Below are positions 8,100 to 16,538 of a DNA stretch of 64,000 nt, piece by piece. The stretch's first letter is position 1; every line of letters begins with the position of its first letter. Both the position numbers and the translations under genes were made by a program. The stretch spans positions 34,664-98,663 of the forward strand of contig NZ_LGHK01000077.1 in NCBI RefSeq assembly GCF_001908235.1, in the 5' to 3' direction. The notes under the pieces were generated by a model, which was given only the letters and a program-made list of their open reading frames with translations, was not told the DNA's origin and searched no databases. Source of the DNA: Bradyrhizobium sp. NAS96.2 (lineage in GTDB: Bacteria > Pseudomonadota > Alphaproteobacteria > Rhizobiales > Xanthobacteraceae).

Positions 8100-9383
8100 A
8101 TGCATTCATTCCGTTTGACGTGCGCCGCAGCCGCGGTCGCGGTGGTGCTTGCGGCGCCGGCGTTCTCGCACACCGAGGGCACCTATGAGATTCCGGCGGG
8201 TGCGCATTTCAACCCCGACAAGCTCGCCAAGATCAGCGAGTTCTTCAAGAACGAGGTCGCGACCGGGAAGATTCCCGGCGCCGTCGTCCTGATTCAGCAG
8301 CACGGCAAGCCGGTCTATCACGAGGCCTTCGGCGTGCAGGACGTGGTCAGCAAGGTGCCGATCACGGACAAGACCATCTTCCGGCTGGCTTCGATGTCCA
8401 AGTCGATCACCGCCGTGGCGTCGATGCAGCTGCTGGAGGAGGGGAAATACAAGCTCGACGATCCCGTCTCGAAATACATTCCGTCCTTTGCCAATGTGAA
8501 GGTCGGCGTCGAGAAGAAGGCCGAGGACGGCACCAAGACGCTCGAGCTGGTGCCGCCCAAGCGGCCGATCACGATCCTCGACCTGATGACGCATACATCG
8601 GGCATCACCTACGGCTTCTATGGCGACAGCCTCGTCCGCAAGGCCTACAAGGCAGCCGACATCTATGGCGGAGATTTCGATCTCGCCGAATTCGCCGAGC
8701 GGATCGCCAAGCTGCCGCTGCACAACCAGCCCGGCGCGCTCTGGCAATACGGCCATTCCACCGACATCCTGGCGCGCGTAATGGAGGTGACCACCGGCGA
8801 GAAGCTCTCGACCATCGAGCAGGAGAAGCTGCTCGGCCCGCTCGGGATGAAGGACACCGGCTTTTTCGTCACTGATCCCGAGAAGCAGAAGCTGATGGCC
8901 CAGCCGATGCCGAACGACAGCGACTTCCGGGTCGGCCGGGTCAACGATCCGACCAAGGTCAAGAAATGGGAGTCCGCCTCAGGCGGCATGGTCTCGACCA
9001 TGGCGGATTATTCGCGCTTCGCGCAAATGCTGCTCAATGGCGGCACCCTCGACGGCAAGACCATCATGAAGCCCGAGACGTTCAAGGAGCTGACGACCGA
9101 CCGCGTCGGGCCGGGCTCCGGCGTCGAGCGCGATTTTTTCTACTTCCCCGGAGATGGCTTCGGTTTCGGGCTGGGGATTGCGGTGCGCACCGATCCGGGC
9201 ACGGCGAAGCCGCCGCCGCCCGGCGATCTCGGCGAGCTGAAATGGGATGGCGCCAGCGGCTGCTATTATGTCATCGACCGCAAGCAGGATTTCTTCTTCG
9301 TCTTGCTGGAGCAGACGCCGACCGAGCGTCAGCGCATCCAGCGGACGTTGAAGCAGCTCGTCTATGAAGCCATGGAGAATTAG
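8100..9383 (+). CDS. exported beta-lactamase-fold serine hydrolase (first of three)
   Basis: Serine hydrolase of the class C beta-lactamase / penicillin-binding-protein-like family (EstB-like esterases and related peptidases). The 427-aa product begins with a signal peptide (MHSFRLTCAAAAVAVVLAAPAFS). Catalytic S-x-x-K is SMSK near residue 101, the second motif is a YGHS variant in WQYGHSTDILAR, and the C-terminal half contains the WDGASGCYYVID strand that replaces the KTG region. GGGGAGGG precedes ATG 8100, deciding it over the longer frame from 8043. Its downstream neighbour is a close paralogue with a repeat element between them. Substrate unknown. Confidence 0.88.
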   Translation: MHSFRLTCAAAAVAVVLAAPAFSHTEGTYEIPAGAHFNPDKLAKISEFFKNEVATGKIPGAVVLIQQHGKPVYHEAFGVQDVVSKVPITDKTIFRLASMSKSITAVASMQLLEEGKYKLDDPVSKYIPSFANVKVGVEKKAEDGTKTLELVPPKRPITILDLMTHTSGITYGFYGDSLVRKAYKAADIYGGDFDLAEFAERIAKLPLHNQPGALWQYGHSTDILARVMEVTTGEKLSTIEQEKLLGPLGMKDTGFFVTDPEKQKLMAQPMPNDSDFRVGRVNDPTKVKKWESASGGMVSTMADYSRFAQMLLNGGTLDGKTIMKPETFKELTTDRVGPGSGVERDFFYFPGDGFGFGLGIAVRTDPGTAKPPPPGDLGELKWDGASGCYYVIDRKQDFFFVLLEQTPTERQRIQRTLKQLVYEAMEN

Positions 9384-9436
9384 AGCGTTCTCGAGCGAAG
9401 TGGGCACCGGTTCGCGTGAAGAGAACGCGTCAAAAA
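9384..9436 (+). repeat. palindromic intergenic repeat, copy 2 (compensated stem)
   Basis: Same family as 4537-4587, directly after the first hydrolase stop. Its outer arms read GCGTTCTC and GAGAACGC, where other copies read GCGTTTTC and GAAAACGC: one T-to-C change on the left is matched by A-to-G on the right, so pairing is kept. Confidence 0.85.
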
Positions 9437-9450
9437 GAAGGAATGAGAGC

Positions 9451-10746
9451 ATGATCCGATTCAATCCGATCGGATCCTGCTCTTACATGCGTGGGTGCCG
9501 CGCAATCGCGGCACTCGTGCTCGCGTTCGTCGCAACCGATGCGAAGGCCGGCTCCCCGGGGTCGGCCGCGCACAGATTCTCTCCGGAGGGCCTCGCCAAG
9601 GTCTCCGACTATGTCAGGAACGAGATCGCGACCGGCAAGATTCCTGGTGCGATCCTGCTGCTGCAGCAGCACGGCAAACCGGTTTACTTCCAGAAGTTCG
9701 GGGTTCGCGACGTCGCCACCGAATTCTCGATGAGTGCGGATACCATCTTCCGCCTCTATTCGATGTCGAAGCCGATCACCACGGTCGTCGCCATGATGCT
9801 GGTGGAGGAAGGCAAGCTCGCGCTTAGCGATCCGGTGTCGAAATACATCCCGGCCTTTGCCGGCATGAAGGTCGGCGTGGAGAAGCGCGGCGACGAGGGC
9901 AAGCCGACGATGATGCTGGAGCCGCTGAGGCGTCCCATTACCATCGAAGACTTGATGCGCCACACCGCCGGGTTGCCTTACGGTTATTATGGCGGGGGGA
10001 TCGTGAAAAAGGATTACGCCAATGCGGGCCTGTTCAATAACGATCCCGACAATGCCGAATTCGTGGCGCGGCTCACGGCGCTGCCACTCGCCGAGCAACC
10101 CGGCACGCAATGGGACTACGGCCATTCCACCGACGTGCTCGGCCGCATCATCGAGGTGATCTCGGGGAAATCCCTGTTTCAGGTCGAGAAGGAGCGGCTG
10201 CTCGGCCCGCTCGGGATGAACGAGACGGCGTTCTATGTCACCGATCCTGCGAAATGGCCGCTGATCGCCGAGCCGATGCCGAAGGATCGCATCATCAGTC
10301 CGGTTGCCGACATCCGCGACCCGCGCCAGCTGCTGCGATGGGAATCCGGCGGCGGCGGCATGGTCGGCACCATCGGCGACTATGCGCGCTTCTCGCAGAT
10401 GCTGCTGAACGGCGGCCTCTATGAGGGGAAGCGCTATCTGAAGCCGGAAACCATCGCGCTGATGGCGAAGGACCATATCGGCCCTGAAACCGGGGTCGTG
10501 CGCGACAAGAACTATTACCCCGGTCCGAACTCCGGCTTCGGCCTCGGCTTTGCCGTGCGCACCTCGGTGCCGGAGAACACGGATTGGCCATTGGGCGAGT
10601 ATCGTTGGGACGGTGTCGGGGGCACGTTCTTCTTCATCGATCCCGCCGACGATCTGTTCGGGATCTTCATGGTGCAGACGCCGTCGCAGCGCGGCCGGAT
10701 CCAGCAGGAACTGAAAACGCTGATCTACCAGGCGATGGGGCGGTAG
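9451..10746 (+). CDS. exported beta-lactamase-fold serine hydrolase (second, paralogue)
   Basis: Close paralogue of the preceding hydrolase: the same blocks follow in the same order (NEIATGKIPGAILLLQQHGKPVYF, IFRLYSMSKPIT with catalytic Ser-x-x-Lys, DPVSKYIPAF, RPITIEDLMRHTAGL, YGHSTDVLGR, ESGGGGMVGT, WDGVGGTFFFIDP). 431 aa from ATG 9451; the true start could be ATG 9487, which begins a more normal signal peptide (MRGCRAIAALVLAFVATDAKA). The tandem arrangement implies gene duplication, with the palindromic repeat now lodged between the copies. Substrate is unknown; a peptidoglycan or ester substrate in the periplasm is an inference. Confidence 0.87.
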   Translation: MIRFNPIGSCSYMRGCRAIAALVLAFVATDAKAGSPGSAAHRFSPEGLAKVSDYVRNEIATGKIPGAILLLQQHGKPVYFQKFGVRDVATEFSMSADTIFRLYSMSKPITTVVAMMLVEEGKLALSDPVSKYIPAFAGMKVGVEKRGDEGKPTMMLEPLRRPITIEDLMRHTAGLPYGYYGGGIVKKDYANAGLFNNDPDNAEFVARLTALPLAEQPGTQWDYGHSTDVLGRIIEVISGKSLFQVEKERLLGPLGMNETAFYVTDPAKWPLIAEPMPKDRIISPVADIRDPRQLLRWESGGGGMVGTIGDYARFSQMLLNGGLYEGKRYLKPETIALMAKDHIGPETGVVRDKNYYPGPNSGFGLGFAVRTSVPENTDWPLGEYRWDGVGGTFFFIDPADDLFGIFMVQTPSQRGRIQQELKTLIYQAMGR

Positions 10747-10767
10747 CGGTGGCGCGGGGAGGTGGTC

Positions 10768-12297
10768 ATGCAGGCGATGACGTTCACTCTCCGCAAGCTC
10801 ATCCTGGCGGCCGTCACATCTGCCGCCATGATTGCTGCCGCCATGACTGCGTGCCGGCCTGTTCTGGCCGAAGAACCTCGCAGCCTCGGTGATGCCGACG
10901 TCATGCAGCGGATCGACCGCGTCCTGAACGGCCTGAGGACGGCGATTGTCGTCGACGGCGATGCGCCAATGACGCTTGCCGATCGCATGAACGAACTGCA
11001 CGTTCCCGGTGTCAGCATCGCGGTGATTCATGGCGGCGCCATCGAATGGGCGCGCGGCTTTGGCTCGGTCGCCATCGGCGGTCCGCCCGTGGTGCCGGAA
11101 ACGCTGTTCCAGGCGGCCTCGATCAGCAAGCCGGTAACCGCCATTGCCGCTCTGGCGCTGGCCCAGGCCGGCAAGCTCGATCTCGATGCGGACGTCAACG
11201 CTTCGCTCAAGAGCTGGAAGATTCCGAACTATCCGTATTCCCTGTCCCGGGTGACAGTTCGACGGTTGCTGAGCCATACGGCCGGGACCAACGTGTCCTT
11301 CTACCCGGGCTATCAGGCCGGCCAGCCGGTCCCCTCTCTTCTCCAGATTCTCGACGGCACGCCGCCTGCGAACAGCGCGCCTGTCCGGGTCGAGCACGAA
11401 CCCGGCAAGCAGGACCGCTATTCCGGCGGCGGCTATACGATCGTTCAGCAACTGCTCGTCGACGTGACGGGGCGGCCGTTTCCTGCGCTGCTCGACGACG
11501 TCGTCCTCAAGCCTTTCGGGATGACGCATTCCAGCTTCGCACAGCCATTGCCTGCGGATCGTTTGACGATGGCCGCCACACCGTACCGGTCGGACGGCGC
11601 ACCGGTGCCTGGCGGCCCGCATGTCTATCCCGAGCTGGCCGCCGCGGGATTATGGACGACGCCGACCGATCTCGCCCGTCTCTTGCTCGGTGTGCTGGAT
11701 TCGTTGGCAGGTCGGAGCAATCCCGTTCTGTCGCAATCGATGACGGCCGAGATGTTCTCGCCGGTTCTCGGCAGCGCCGACGGGCTACCCCCCGGGATCG
11801 GACGACGCGGGCTGGGCTGGCTGGTTCGCGGCTCGGCGCCCAACCGGCAATTCTGGCACAACGGGGTGAACGAGGGCTTCATCGACACCATGGTCATTTT
11901 CGAGAACGGCGATGGTGCCGTTGTCATGACCAACAGCTGGGGCGGTCGGATCCTCGTCGACGAGATCCTGCGCAGCATCGCGGCCGAGTACGGCTGGCCA
12001 GATCGCCAGGCCAAGGTCGGGAAGTTCATTGCGGTGAGCCCGCAGACGCTGGACCGTCTGGTCGGAACCTATCGGTTCTCGCCGGAATTTTCGATCCGCG
12101 TCACAAGGGAGGGCAATCGCCTGTTCAGCGAGGCGACAGGGCAGGAGCGGCGCGAAATCTTCGCCACCAGCGATCACGAGTTCTTTTTCAAAATCGTCGT
12201 TGCCGTGCTGTCATTCGACACGGACGACCAGAACGCGGCAATGCAAGTGAGGCTTCACCAGGAAGGAACTGACTACGTCGGAAAGCGGCTGCCGTAG
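10768..12297 (+). CDS. exported beta-lactamase-fold serine hydrolase (third, divergent)
   Basis: Third consecutive member of the serine beta-lactamase-like family, much more divergent. 509 aa: N-terminal hydrophobic signal (LILAAVTSAAMIAAAMTACRP, with a Cys that could be a lipidation site, though the lipobox is not ideal), catalytic SISK near residue 122, YSGGGY second motif, and a C-terminal extension of about 100 residues (from VSPQTLDRLVGTYRFSPEF) like the lipocalin-type tail found on many esterase-like members. GGGGAGG stands five bases before ATG 10768; a GTG at 10762 is the only alternative. Separated from the second hydrolase by 21 bases, so probably cotranscribed. Confidence 0.86.
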   Translation: MQAMTFTLRKLILAAVTSAAMIAAAMTACRPVLAEEPRSLGDADVMQRIDRVLNGLRTAIVVDGDAPMTLADRMNELHVPGVSIAVIHGGAIEWARGFGSVAIGGPPVVPETLFQAASISKPVTAIAALALAQAGKLDLDADVNASLKSWKIPNYPYSLSRVTVRRLLSHTAGTNVSFYPGYQAGQPVPSLLQILDGTPPANSAPVRVEHEPGKQDRYSGGGYTIVQQLLVDVTGRPFPALLDDVVLKPFGMTHSSFAQPLPADRLTMAATPYRSDGAPVPGGPHVYPELAAAGLWTTPTDLARLLLGVLDSLAGRSNPVLSQSMTAEMFSPVLGSADGLPPGIGRRGLGWLVRGSAPNRQFWHNGVNEGFIDTMVIFENGDGAVVMTNSWGGRILVDEILRSIAAEYGWPDRQAKVGKFIAVSPQTLDRLVGTYRFSPEFSIRVTREGNRLFSEATGQERREIFATSDHEFFFKIVVAVLSFDTDDQNAAMQVRLHQEGTDYVGKRLP

Positions 12298-12301
12298 TTT
12301 G

Positions 12302-12336
12302 GCAGCCCGGATTTCGTGGAGCTCCATCCGGGCTGC
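12302..12336. terminator. hairpin between convergent genes
   Basis: Eleven-base perfect inverted repeat (GCAGCCCGGAT / ATCCGGGCTGC) with a 13-base loop, just after the third hydrolase stop and before the stop of the threonine aldolase gene on the other strand. No T run, so it may act with Rho or be a dispersed CCCGGAT-type palindrome. Confidence 0.55.
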
Positions 12337-12341
12337 GGGAG

Positions 12342-13409
12342 TTACGCCGCGCGCACGATGTCCCTGACGTGTCCGATCGTTTCCTCGATCATTGCTGCTG
12401 ACACATCGAGATGCGTGCAGGCCCTGATCCGGCCGTCCATCATCGCGAGCGTCACGCCGCGCTTGCGCAGCTCGGCGACCATCTTGTCGCCCGAGACGCC
12501 GGCGCCGTCGGGCTTGAAGAAGACGAGGTTGGTCTCGGGCGTCTGCACCGCGATGCCGTTGATCTGCGACAGCCCGCGCGCCAGCGCCCGCGCATTGGCG
12601 TGGTCATCGGCGAGGCGGTCGACATGGTGATCGAGCGCGTGGATGCAGGCGGCGGCGCAGACGCCGGATTGCCGCATCGAGCCGCCGAGCCGCTGCTTCC
12701 AGCGCCAGACGTCGTCGATGAAGGCGCGGGTGCCGGCGATGGCGCCGCCGATCGGCGCGCCGAGGCCCTTGGAGAAATCGATCCAGGCCGAATCCCAGCC
12801 CGCCGTCATGTCGCGCGGCGAGATGCCGGATGCGACGGTCGCGTTCAGGAGCCGCGCGCCGTCCATATGGGTCGCCAGCCCGTGGGCCTTGGCGATGCTG
12901 ACAACCTCATCCAGCGCGGCCTTCTTCCAGATCGTGCCGCCGCCGATATTGGCGGTCTGCTCGACGCTGACCAGCACCTGCGGCGGCTGATAGCGGGTGC
13001 GCGGATGCAGCGCGGCGCGGAAGGTGTCCGGCGTGAACTGGCCGTCATCGCCCGGAAGCTGGGTGATCTGGAAGCCGCCGAGCGCGGCATGCGCGCCGCC
13101 CTCGCGCGCGATGATATGCGCGGTGGCATGCGCCAGGATCTCGTCGCCGGGCCGGCAATAGGCGAGCGTCGCCGCGACGTTGCACATCGTGCCCGACGGC
13201 ATGAACACGGCGGCTTCCTTGCCGAGCAGATCGGCGACGCGCCCGCAAAGCTCGTTGGTGGTCGGATCGTCGCCGACCTGCTCGTCGCCGACCTCCGCCT
13301 TCGCCATCGCCTCGCGCATCGCCGGCGTCGGTTTCGTCTGGGTGTCCGACAGCAAGTTGATGCGGACGGCGGGCGCCTTCGGATCGGGGCGGGCAGGGGT
13401 GTAGTGCAT
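12342..13409 (-). CDS. ltaE: low-specificity L-threonine aldolase
   Basis: PLP enzyme of the beta-eliminating lyase fold that cleaves threonine or allo-threonine to glycine and acetaldehyde. In 355 aa the order is NLLSDTQTKPTPAMREAMAKAEVGDEQVGDDPT (substrate-side N-terminus), PSGTMCNVAA, HIIAREGGAHA, the Asp-containing HMDGARLLNA, and the PLP-binding lysine in WIDFSKGLGAPIGG. ATG 13409 (MHYTPARPD) follows GAGGAAAG at good spacing, better than ATG 13421. Convergent with the hydrolase cluster; a toxin-antitoxin pair lies upstream. Cytoplasmic amino-acid metabolism. Confidence 0.92.
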   Translation of the reverse strand: MHYTPARPDPKAPAVRINLLSDTQTKPTPAMREAMAKAEVGDEQVGDDPTTNELCGRVADLLGKEAAVFMPSGTMCNVAATLAYCRPGDEILAHATAHIIAREGGAHAALGGFQITQLPGDDGQFTPDTFRAALHPRTRYQPPQVLVSVEQTANIGGGTIWKKAALDEVVSIAKAHGLATHMDGARLLNATVASGISPRDMTAGWDSAWIDFSKGLGAPIGGAIAGTRAFIDDVWRWKQRLGGSMRQSGVCAAACIHALDHHVDRLADDHANARALARGLSQINGIAVQTPETNLVFFKPDGAGVSGDKMVAELRKRGVTLAMMDGRIRACTHLDVSAAMIEETIGHVRDIVRAA

Positions 13410-13449
13410 GGCTTTCCTCATCGCTGGGCGCTGGGGTGCGATTTCGCCG

Positions 13450-13728
13450 CTAGCGTATGGGCCTCCGGGCCGCGTGACGAAACCGCATTATGATAATTTC
13501 GGTCGGCGTTACGCGGTAGTCGATCAGGTAGGGGTATGGCGTGACTGAAAGCCGCCGGACACCTGGACGGCTCGTCGTACGCCCTGCGCGGGGCTGCTCT
13601 TGCAGTAGCGTGACAAGGGTCAGGATGCGGTCTCGAACGTGGACCGCGCCTTGAGGCGATCGTGCTTCAACATAGGAGAGCGCTTGATCGATCTGAACAA
13701 GGGCGCGTCGCGTATAGCGGACGTTCAC
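13450..13728 (-). CDS. ParE/RelE-type toxin
   Basis: Toxin of the RelE/ParE superfamily, 92 aa. Recognisable core: VRYTRRALVQIDQALSYVEARSPQGA, then RPGVRRLSVTPYPYLIDYRVTPTEIIIMRFRHAARRP, the small beta-sheet with the RxLSVxxYPYLIxYRV and HxxR tail of ParE proteins. GTG 13728 gives a GTGA overlap with the antitoxin stop and a family-like N-terminus; an upstream GTG at 13746 gives a six-residue longer form. Whether it blocks gyrase (ParE) or cleaves mRNA (RelE) cannot be decided here. Second gene of the operon. Confidence 0.85.
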   Translation of the reverse strand: MNVRYTRRALVQIDQALSYVEARSPQGAVHVRDRILTLVTLLQEQPRAGRTTSRPGVRRLSVTPYPYLIDYRVTPTEIIIMRFRHAARRPIR

Positions 13729-13952
13729 AGCCCGTGCTTGCTCCACATCGCGCGAACTTCCTCGTCCGTTGCCAACTCGCCACGCGCGATCTCGGCGTCG
13801 GCTTCAGCCAGGTCGGCGTCTTCTTCCGGCGTGAGCTGGAGCGGCGGCTGGTCGACTCCAGCAAGCTGCAGCACGATGCGCGCGAGCTCGTCCTGCTCCG
13901 TGTCGGGCAAATTTGAAACCGTATCGAACGCTTGTTCGAGTAACCGGGTCAT
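13725..13952 (-). CDS. antitoxin partner of the ParE/RelE-type toxin
   Basis: Small acidic protein (75 aa from ATG 13952, or 86 aa from GTG 13985) directly upstream of and overlapping the toxin gene. It begins MTRLLEQAFDTVSNLPDTEQDELARIVLQ, a helix resembling the N-terminus of antitoxins of the DUF2281/Phd-like or ParD-like groups, and its tail (LTPEEDADLAEADAEIARGELATDEEVRAMWSKHGL) is the acidic neutralising segment seen in many ParE antitoxins. Gene order and overlap support the role more than sequence does. Confidence 0.78.
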   Translation of the reverse strand: MTRLLEQAFDTVSNLPDTEQDELARIVLQLAGVDQPPLQLTPEEDADLAEADAEIARGELATDEEVRAMWSKHGL

Positions 13953-14005
13953 CGGCAAGAACCTCTTCGCTGCCAAGTCCTGCACATAATAGTCGTCTCG
14001 TAGCC

Positions 14006-14038
14006 AAACAAAAAGGCCCCGGCAAAACCGGGGCCTTT
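14006..14038 (-). terminator. Rho-independent terminator of rpsD
   Basis: Reading the minus strand, a ten-base GC-rich stem (AAGGCCCCGG / CCGGGGCCTT) with a short loop is followed by TTTTTGTTT. It stands about 24 bases after the rpsD stop and before the antitoxin start region. Confidence 0.93.
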
Positions 14039-14061
14039 CCGAACTCGCAATGCTGAACTGA

Positions 14062-14679
14062 TCAGCGCGAATAGAATTCGACGATCAGGTGCGGCTCCAT
14101 CTGCACCGGGAACGGCACGTCCGAGAGGCCGGGGGTGCGCGCGTACTTCGCGGTCATCTTGGAGTGATCGACTTCGATGAAGTCGGGCACGTCACGCTCG
14201 GGCAGCTGGCTCGCTTCCAGCACCGGGGTGAGCTGCTTGGAGGATTCCTTGACCTCGACGACGTCGCCGACCTTCAGCTTGTAGCTGCCGATGTTGACCT
14301 TGCGGCCGTTCACCTTGACGTGGCCGTGGTTGATGAACTGGCGCGCGGCGAACATCGTGGAGACGAACTTGGCGCGATACACCACGGTGTCGAGACGGCG
14401 CTCGAGCAGGCCGATCAGGTTCTCGCCGGTGTCGCCCTTGAGGCGGCTGGCTTCGACATAGATGCCGTGGAACTGGCGCTCGGAAATGTTGGCGTAGTAG
14501 CCCTTGAGCTTCTGCTTGGCGCGGAGCTGCACGCCGAAGTCGGAGAGCTTGCCCTTGCGGCGCTGGCCGTGCTGGCCGGGGCCGTATTCGCGGCGGTTCA
14601 CGGGGCTCTTCGGGCGGCCCCAGATATTCTGGCCCATGCGGCGATCGATCTTGTACTTCGCCTCACTGCGCTTTGTCAT
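14062..14679 (-). CDS. rpsD: 30S ribosomal protein S4
   Basis: Primary rRNA-binding protein of the small subunit, 205 aa, full length. The S4 N-terminal domain ([39 protein letters not shown]) precedes the S4 RNA-binding domain ([36 protein letters not shown]), and the end [10 protein letters not shown] is typical of alphaproteobacteria, where rpsD is commonly a single-gene unit. AGAGGA precedes ATG 14679. A clear Rho-independent terminator follows. The 14680-14948 upstream interval contains a GC-rich hairpin near 14829-14853 but no gene. Confidence 0.98.
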   Translation of the reverse strand: MTKRSEAKYKIDRRMGQNIWGRPKSPVNRREYGPGQHGQRRKGKLSDFGVQLRAKQKLKGYYANISERQFHGIYVEASRLKGDTGENLIGLLERRLDTVVYRAKFVSTMFAARQFINHGHVKVNGRKVNIGSYKLKVGDVVEVKESSKQLTPVLEASQLPERDVPDFIEVDHSKMTAKYARTPGLSDVPFPVQMEPHLIVEFYSR

Positions 14680-14948
14680 CGCGTCCTCTTTGCATAGCCG
14701 TCGCATCAAGCGGCCGGCGTTTTGTCAATCTAGGGTTTGAGGAGACGCGCCCTCCTGTGTACCGGCCAGAAGGCCCGTACCGACAGGTTCGCCTCGAAAG
14801 CTCGGGGAGAACCACGGGTCGCGAAACGCTTCGCGGGCCGAAACCGGCCCGCGAGCAAGGGTGGTCTTAAGGAGAAAGTCCGGTCCTGTCAAACGAAACG
14901 GAGGGCGTTTTGGGCCGAATCGGCGTCAAAATTGGCCGGTTTCAGCCC

Positions 14949-15734
14949 TCAAGGCCGGTTTCCGGCCGCGCGGACCGGCCGGGCGTCGGCGTGCGGCCGG
15001 ATCGTGCCCAATTCCGCGGCGATTTCGCCGCCCAGCACGTGCTCAAGCCGGGTCAGGGTCTCCGCGATCAGGGCGGCGTCGCAGACCAGATGGTCCCAGC
15101 GCAGCACCACATCGACGGTTTGGTCCGGCTTGATCACGCCATAGCTCAGCAGGAAGGGCCCCGGGCTCAGCGCGTGCAACTCGCCGGGGCCATAGGCCGC
15201 GACCGAGGTCACGCCGAAGCTGCCGCAGAAATTGGCGCGCTGCCGGCCGAAATTCAGCCCGATCGCCCAGGCGAGGCGGCGCAGCGGAAGCGGCAGGCGC
15301 GTCACACAGAGGGTTTTGCGGAACGAGGGGATCTCGTGCAGCGGCGCGGTCTTGGCGCGCCGGATCAGCGCATCGACATCGCTCAGCGCCATCTCGTCGG
15401 CGGCGCAGACGCGCTCGAACAGCACGCAGTCCTCACCCTTCTCAACGCGCGCAATGGCCACCATGCCGACGCTGCGCGGCAACACGTAGAGGCAGGGCCA
15501 CGGCAATTTGACGTGCAGCGTGCGCAAGGTCGGCTCGGTCTTGGCGACCAGCGCGAATGCCTTGACGAAGATGGCGGCCCAGCCCGGTGCCTGTGCCGCG
15601 CGTGCGCGGGCCTCGACCACCGCACGAACGTTCAGCGAGCGCGTCAGGGAGACGAACGGCACGCCGGCCGATGCGTACATCAGATCGGCAACGAGACGGC
15701 GCGGCAATGAAATCCGACGAAACTTACCGCGCAT
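14949..15734 (-). CDS. stand-alone E2-type (2-oxoacid dehydrogenase) acyltransferase domain protein
   Basis: A 261-residue protein resembling only the catalytic domain of dihydrolipoyl acyltransferases / chloramphenicol acetyltransferases. The end contains LRWDHLVCDAALIAETLTRLEHVL, matching the HxxxD(G) catalytic motif of the superfamily with His and Asp spaced correctly, and FGVTSVAAYGPGELHAL resembles the E2 strand before it. No lipoyl domain, no peripheral-subunit-binding domain and no dehydrogenase genes are nearby, so it is not a normal E2 subunit. Acyl donor and acceptor are unknown. A strong dyad lies 87-115 bases upstream of its start. Confidence 0.75.
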   Translation of the reverse strand: MRGKFRRISLPRRLVADLMYASAGVPFVSLTRSLNVRAVVEARARAAQAPGWAAIFVKAFALVAKTEPTLRTLHVKLPWPCLYVLPRSVGMVAIARVEKGEDCVLFERVCAADEMALSDVDALIRRAKTAPLHEIPSFRKTLCVTRLPLPLRRLAWAIGLNFGRQRANFCGSFGVTSVAAYGPGELHALSPGPFLLSYGVIKPDQTVDVVLRWDHLVCDAALIAETLTRLEHVLGGEIAAELGTIRPHADARPVRAAGNRP

Positions 15735-15820
15735 CTGTCCGGTTCAAATCCTTGCAAACAGGCAAAACATCAAAGGCCCGGCGAACTCAAATTGTCGCTC
15801 GCCGCACCTGAAGCTGACAT

Positions 15821-15849
15821 GAACCGATTGGTCGGAGACCAATCGGTTC
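15821..15849. promoter_or_regulatory. perfect 13-bp dyad, operator or terminator
   Basis: GAACCGATTGGTC, three bases, then its exact reverse complement. It sits four bases after the cupin stop and about 90-115 bases upstream of the acyltransferase start on the same strand. Absence of a T run and moderate GC content make a TetR-type operator for the acyltransferase as likely as a terminator for the cupin. Confidence 0.6.
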
Positions 15850-15853
15850 GGGT

Positions 15854-16264
15854 TCACGGCGCTGGTTTCGCCAAGGGCTCGCCGGCCTTGACCACGTAGA
15901 CGCCGAGCACCTTGAGCGGCTTGTCGCCGGAAGTCTTGGCGTCGTGCACCGCGCCTTCCGGAATCTGGTAGGAATCGCCCGCCTTCAGCTTCAGCGGCGG
16001 CTTGCCGTCGATCACAAGCTCCAACTCGCCTTCGAGCACATAGCCGGTTTCAGCACCGGGATGGCTGTGACGCCCCGACGCACCCCCCGCCGGAACCTCG
16101 GCAATCGCGGTGACTGTGTTGTAGCCCGCCGGAAAATCGACCTTTTGCAGTGGCGTTCGCTTGATGCCGCTCTGCTGCGCCAAGGCAGCGCCAGCACCGA
16201 CAAAGGCAGCGCCGGCGCCGGCAAACGCAATCACGGTGAGACCAAGCAGCAATTTCCTGAACAT
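15854..16264 (-). CDS. secreted cupin-domain protein
   Basis: 136 aa: signal peptide (MFRKLLLGLTVIAFAGAGAA ... ALAQ) followed by a single cupin barrel. Motif 1 is GGASGRHSHPGAETGYVLEG, with the two His and the Glu that bind a metal, and motif 2 is GDSYQIPEGAVHDAKTSGDKPLKVLGVYV. The protein is predicted periplasmic; small secreted cupins of this type have no settled activity. ATG 16264 follows GGGAGG at seven bases, so the longer frame from 16369 is rejected. The upstream interval to 16538 holds no supportable gene. Confidence 0.88.
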   Translation of the reverse strand: MFRKLLLGLTVIAFAGAGAAFVGAGAALAQQSGIKRTPLQKVDFPAGYNTVTAIAEVPAGGASGRHSHPGAETGYVLEGELELVIDGKPPLKLKAGDSYQIPEGAVHDAKTSGDKPLKVLGVYVVKAGEPLAKPAP

Positions 16265-16538
16265 GCAATATCCTCCCAACCCGCGAAACTCTAGCAGCGT
16301 GGAATCGCGGCGAAAAGCGGGCGCTGTGTGATGTATGCTTTCGACATTGGGATTAGTCCGTTCATCCAATAACGCTTGGCCGTCGTGGAATTATCCGCGG
16401 CCGAGCTTACAGAGGGCTGACAAGCTGTTCAGGAAATTGCAGCGCTCGGCGTTCAGCTGATCGCAGCACGCCGAGTTGTGCTGCGGTTCCTCCGTGACAT
16501 CACTGGAACTTGTTCGCCGGCGCGAGCACGCGACACGC

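Noticed and set aside
9430..11622. Very long minus-strand open frame (730 codons) opposite the serine hydrolases
   Set aside because: Composition rich in Arg/His/Asp/Gln typical of antisense GC-rich shadows; the plus-strand genes have signal peptides and catalytic motifs.
15735..15760. GGTTCAAATCC resembling a tRNA T-loop
   Set aside because: The bases on either side do not form the five-pair T stem and no acceptor, D or anticodon arms can be placed upstream.
16391..16530. Cys-rich minus-strand frame (...HNSACCDQLNAERCNFLNSLSALC...) between the cupin and aldolase genes
   Set aside because: No start codon or ribosome site in frame before it would run into the aldolase 3' end; it could be a remnant, but nothing supports expression.
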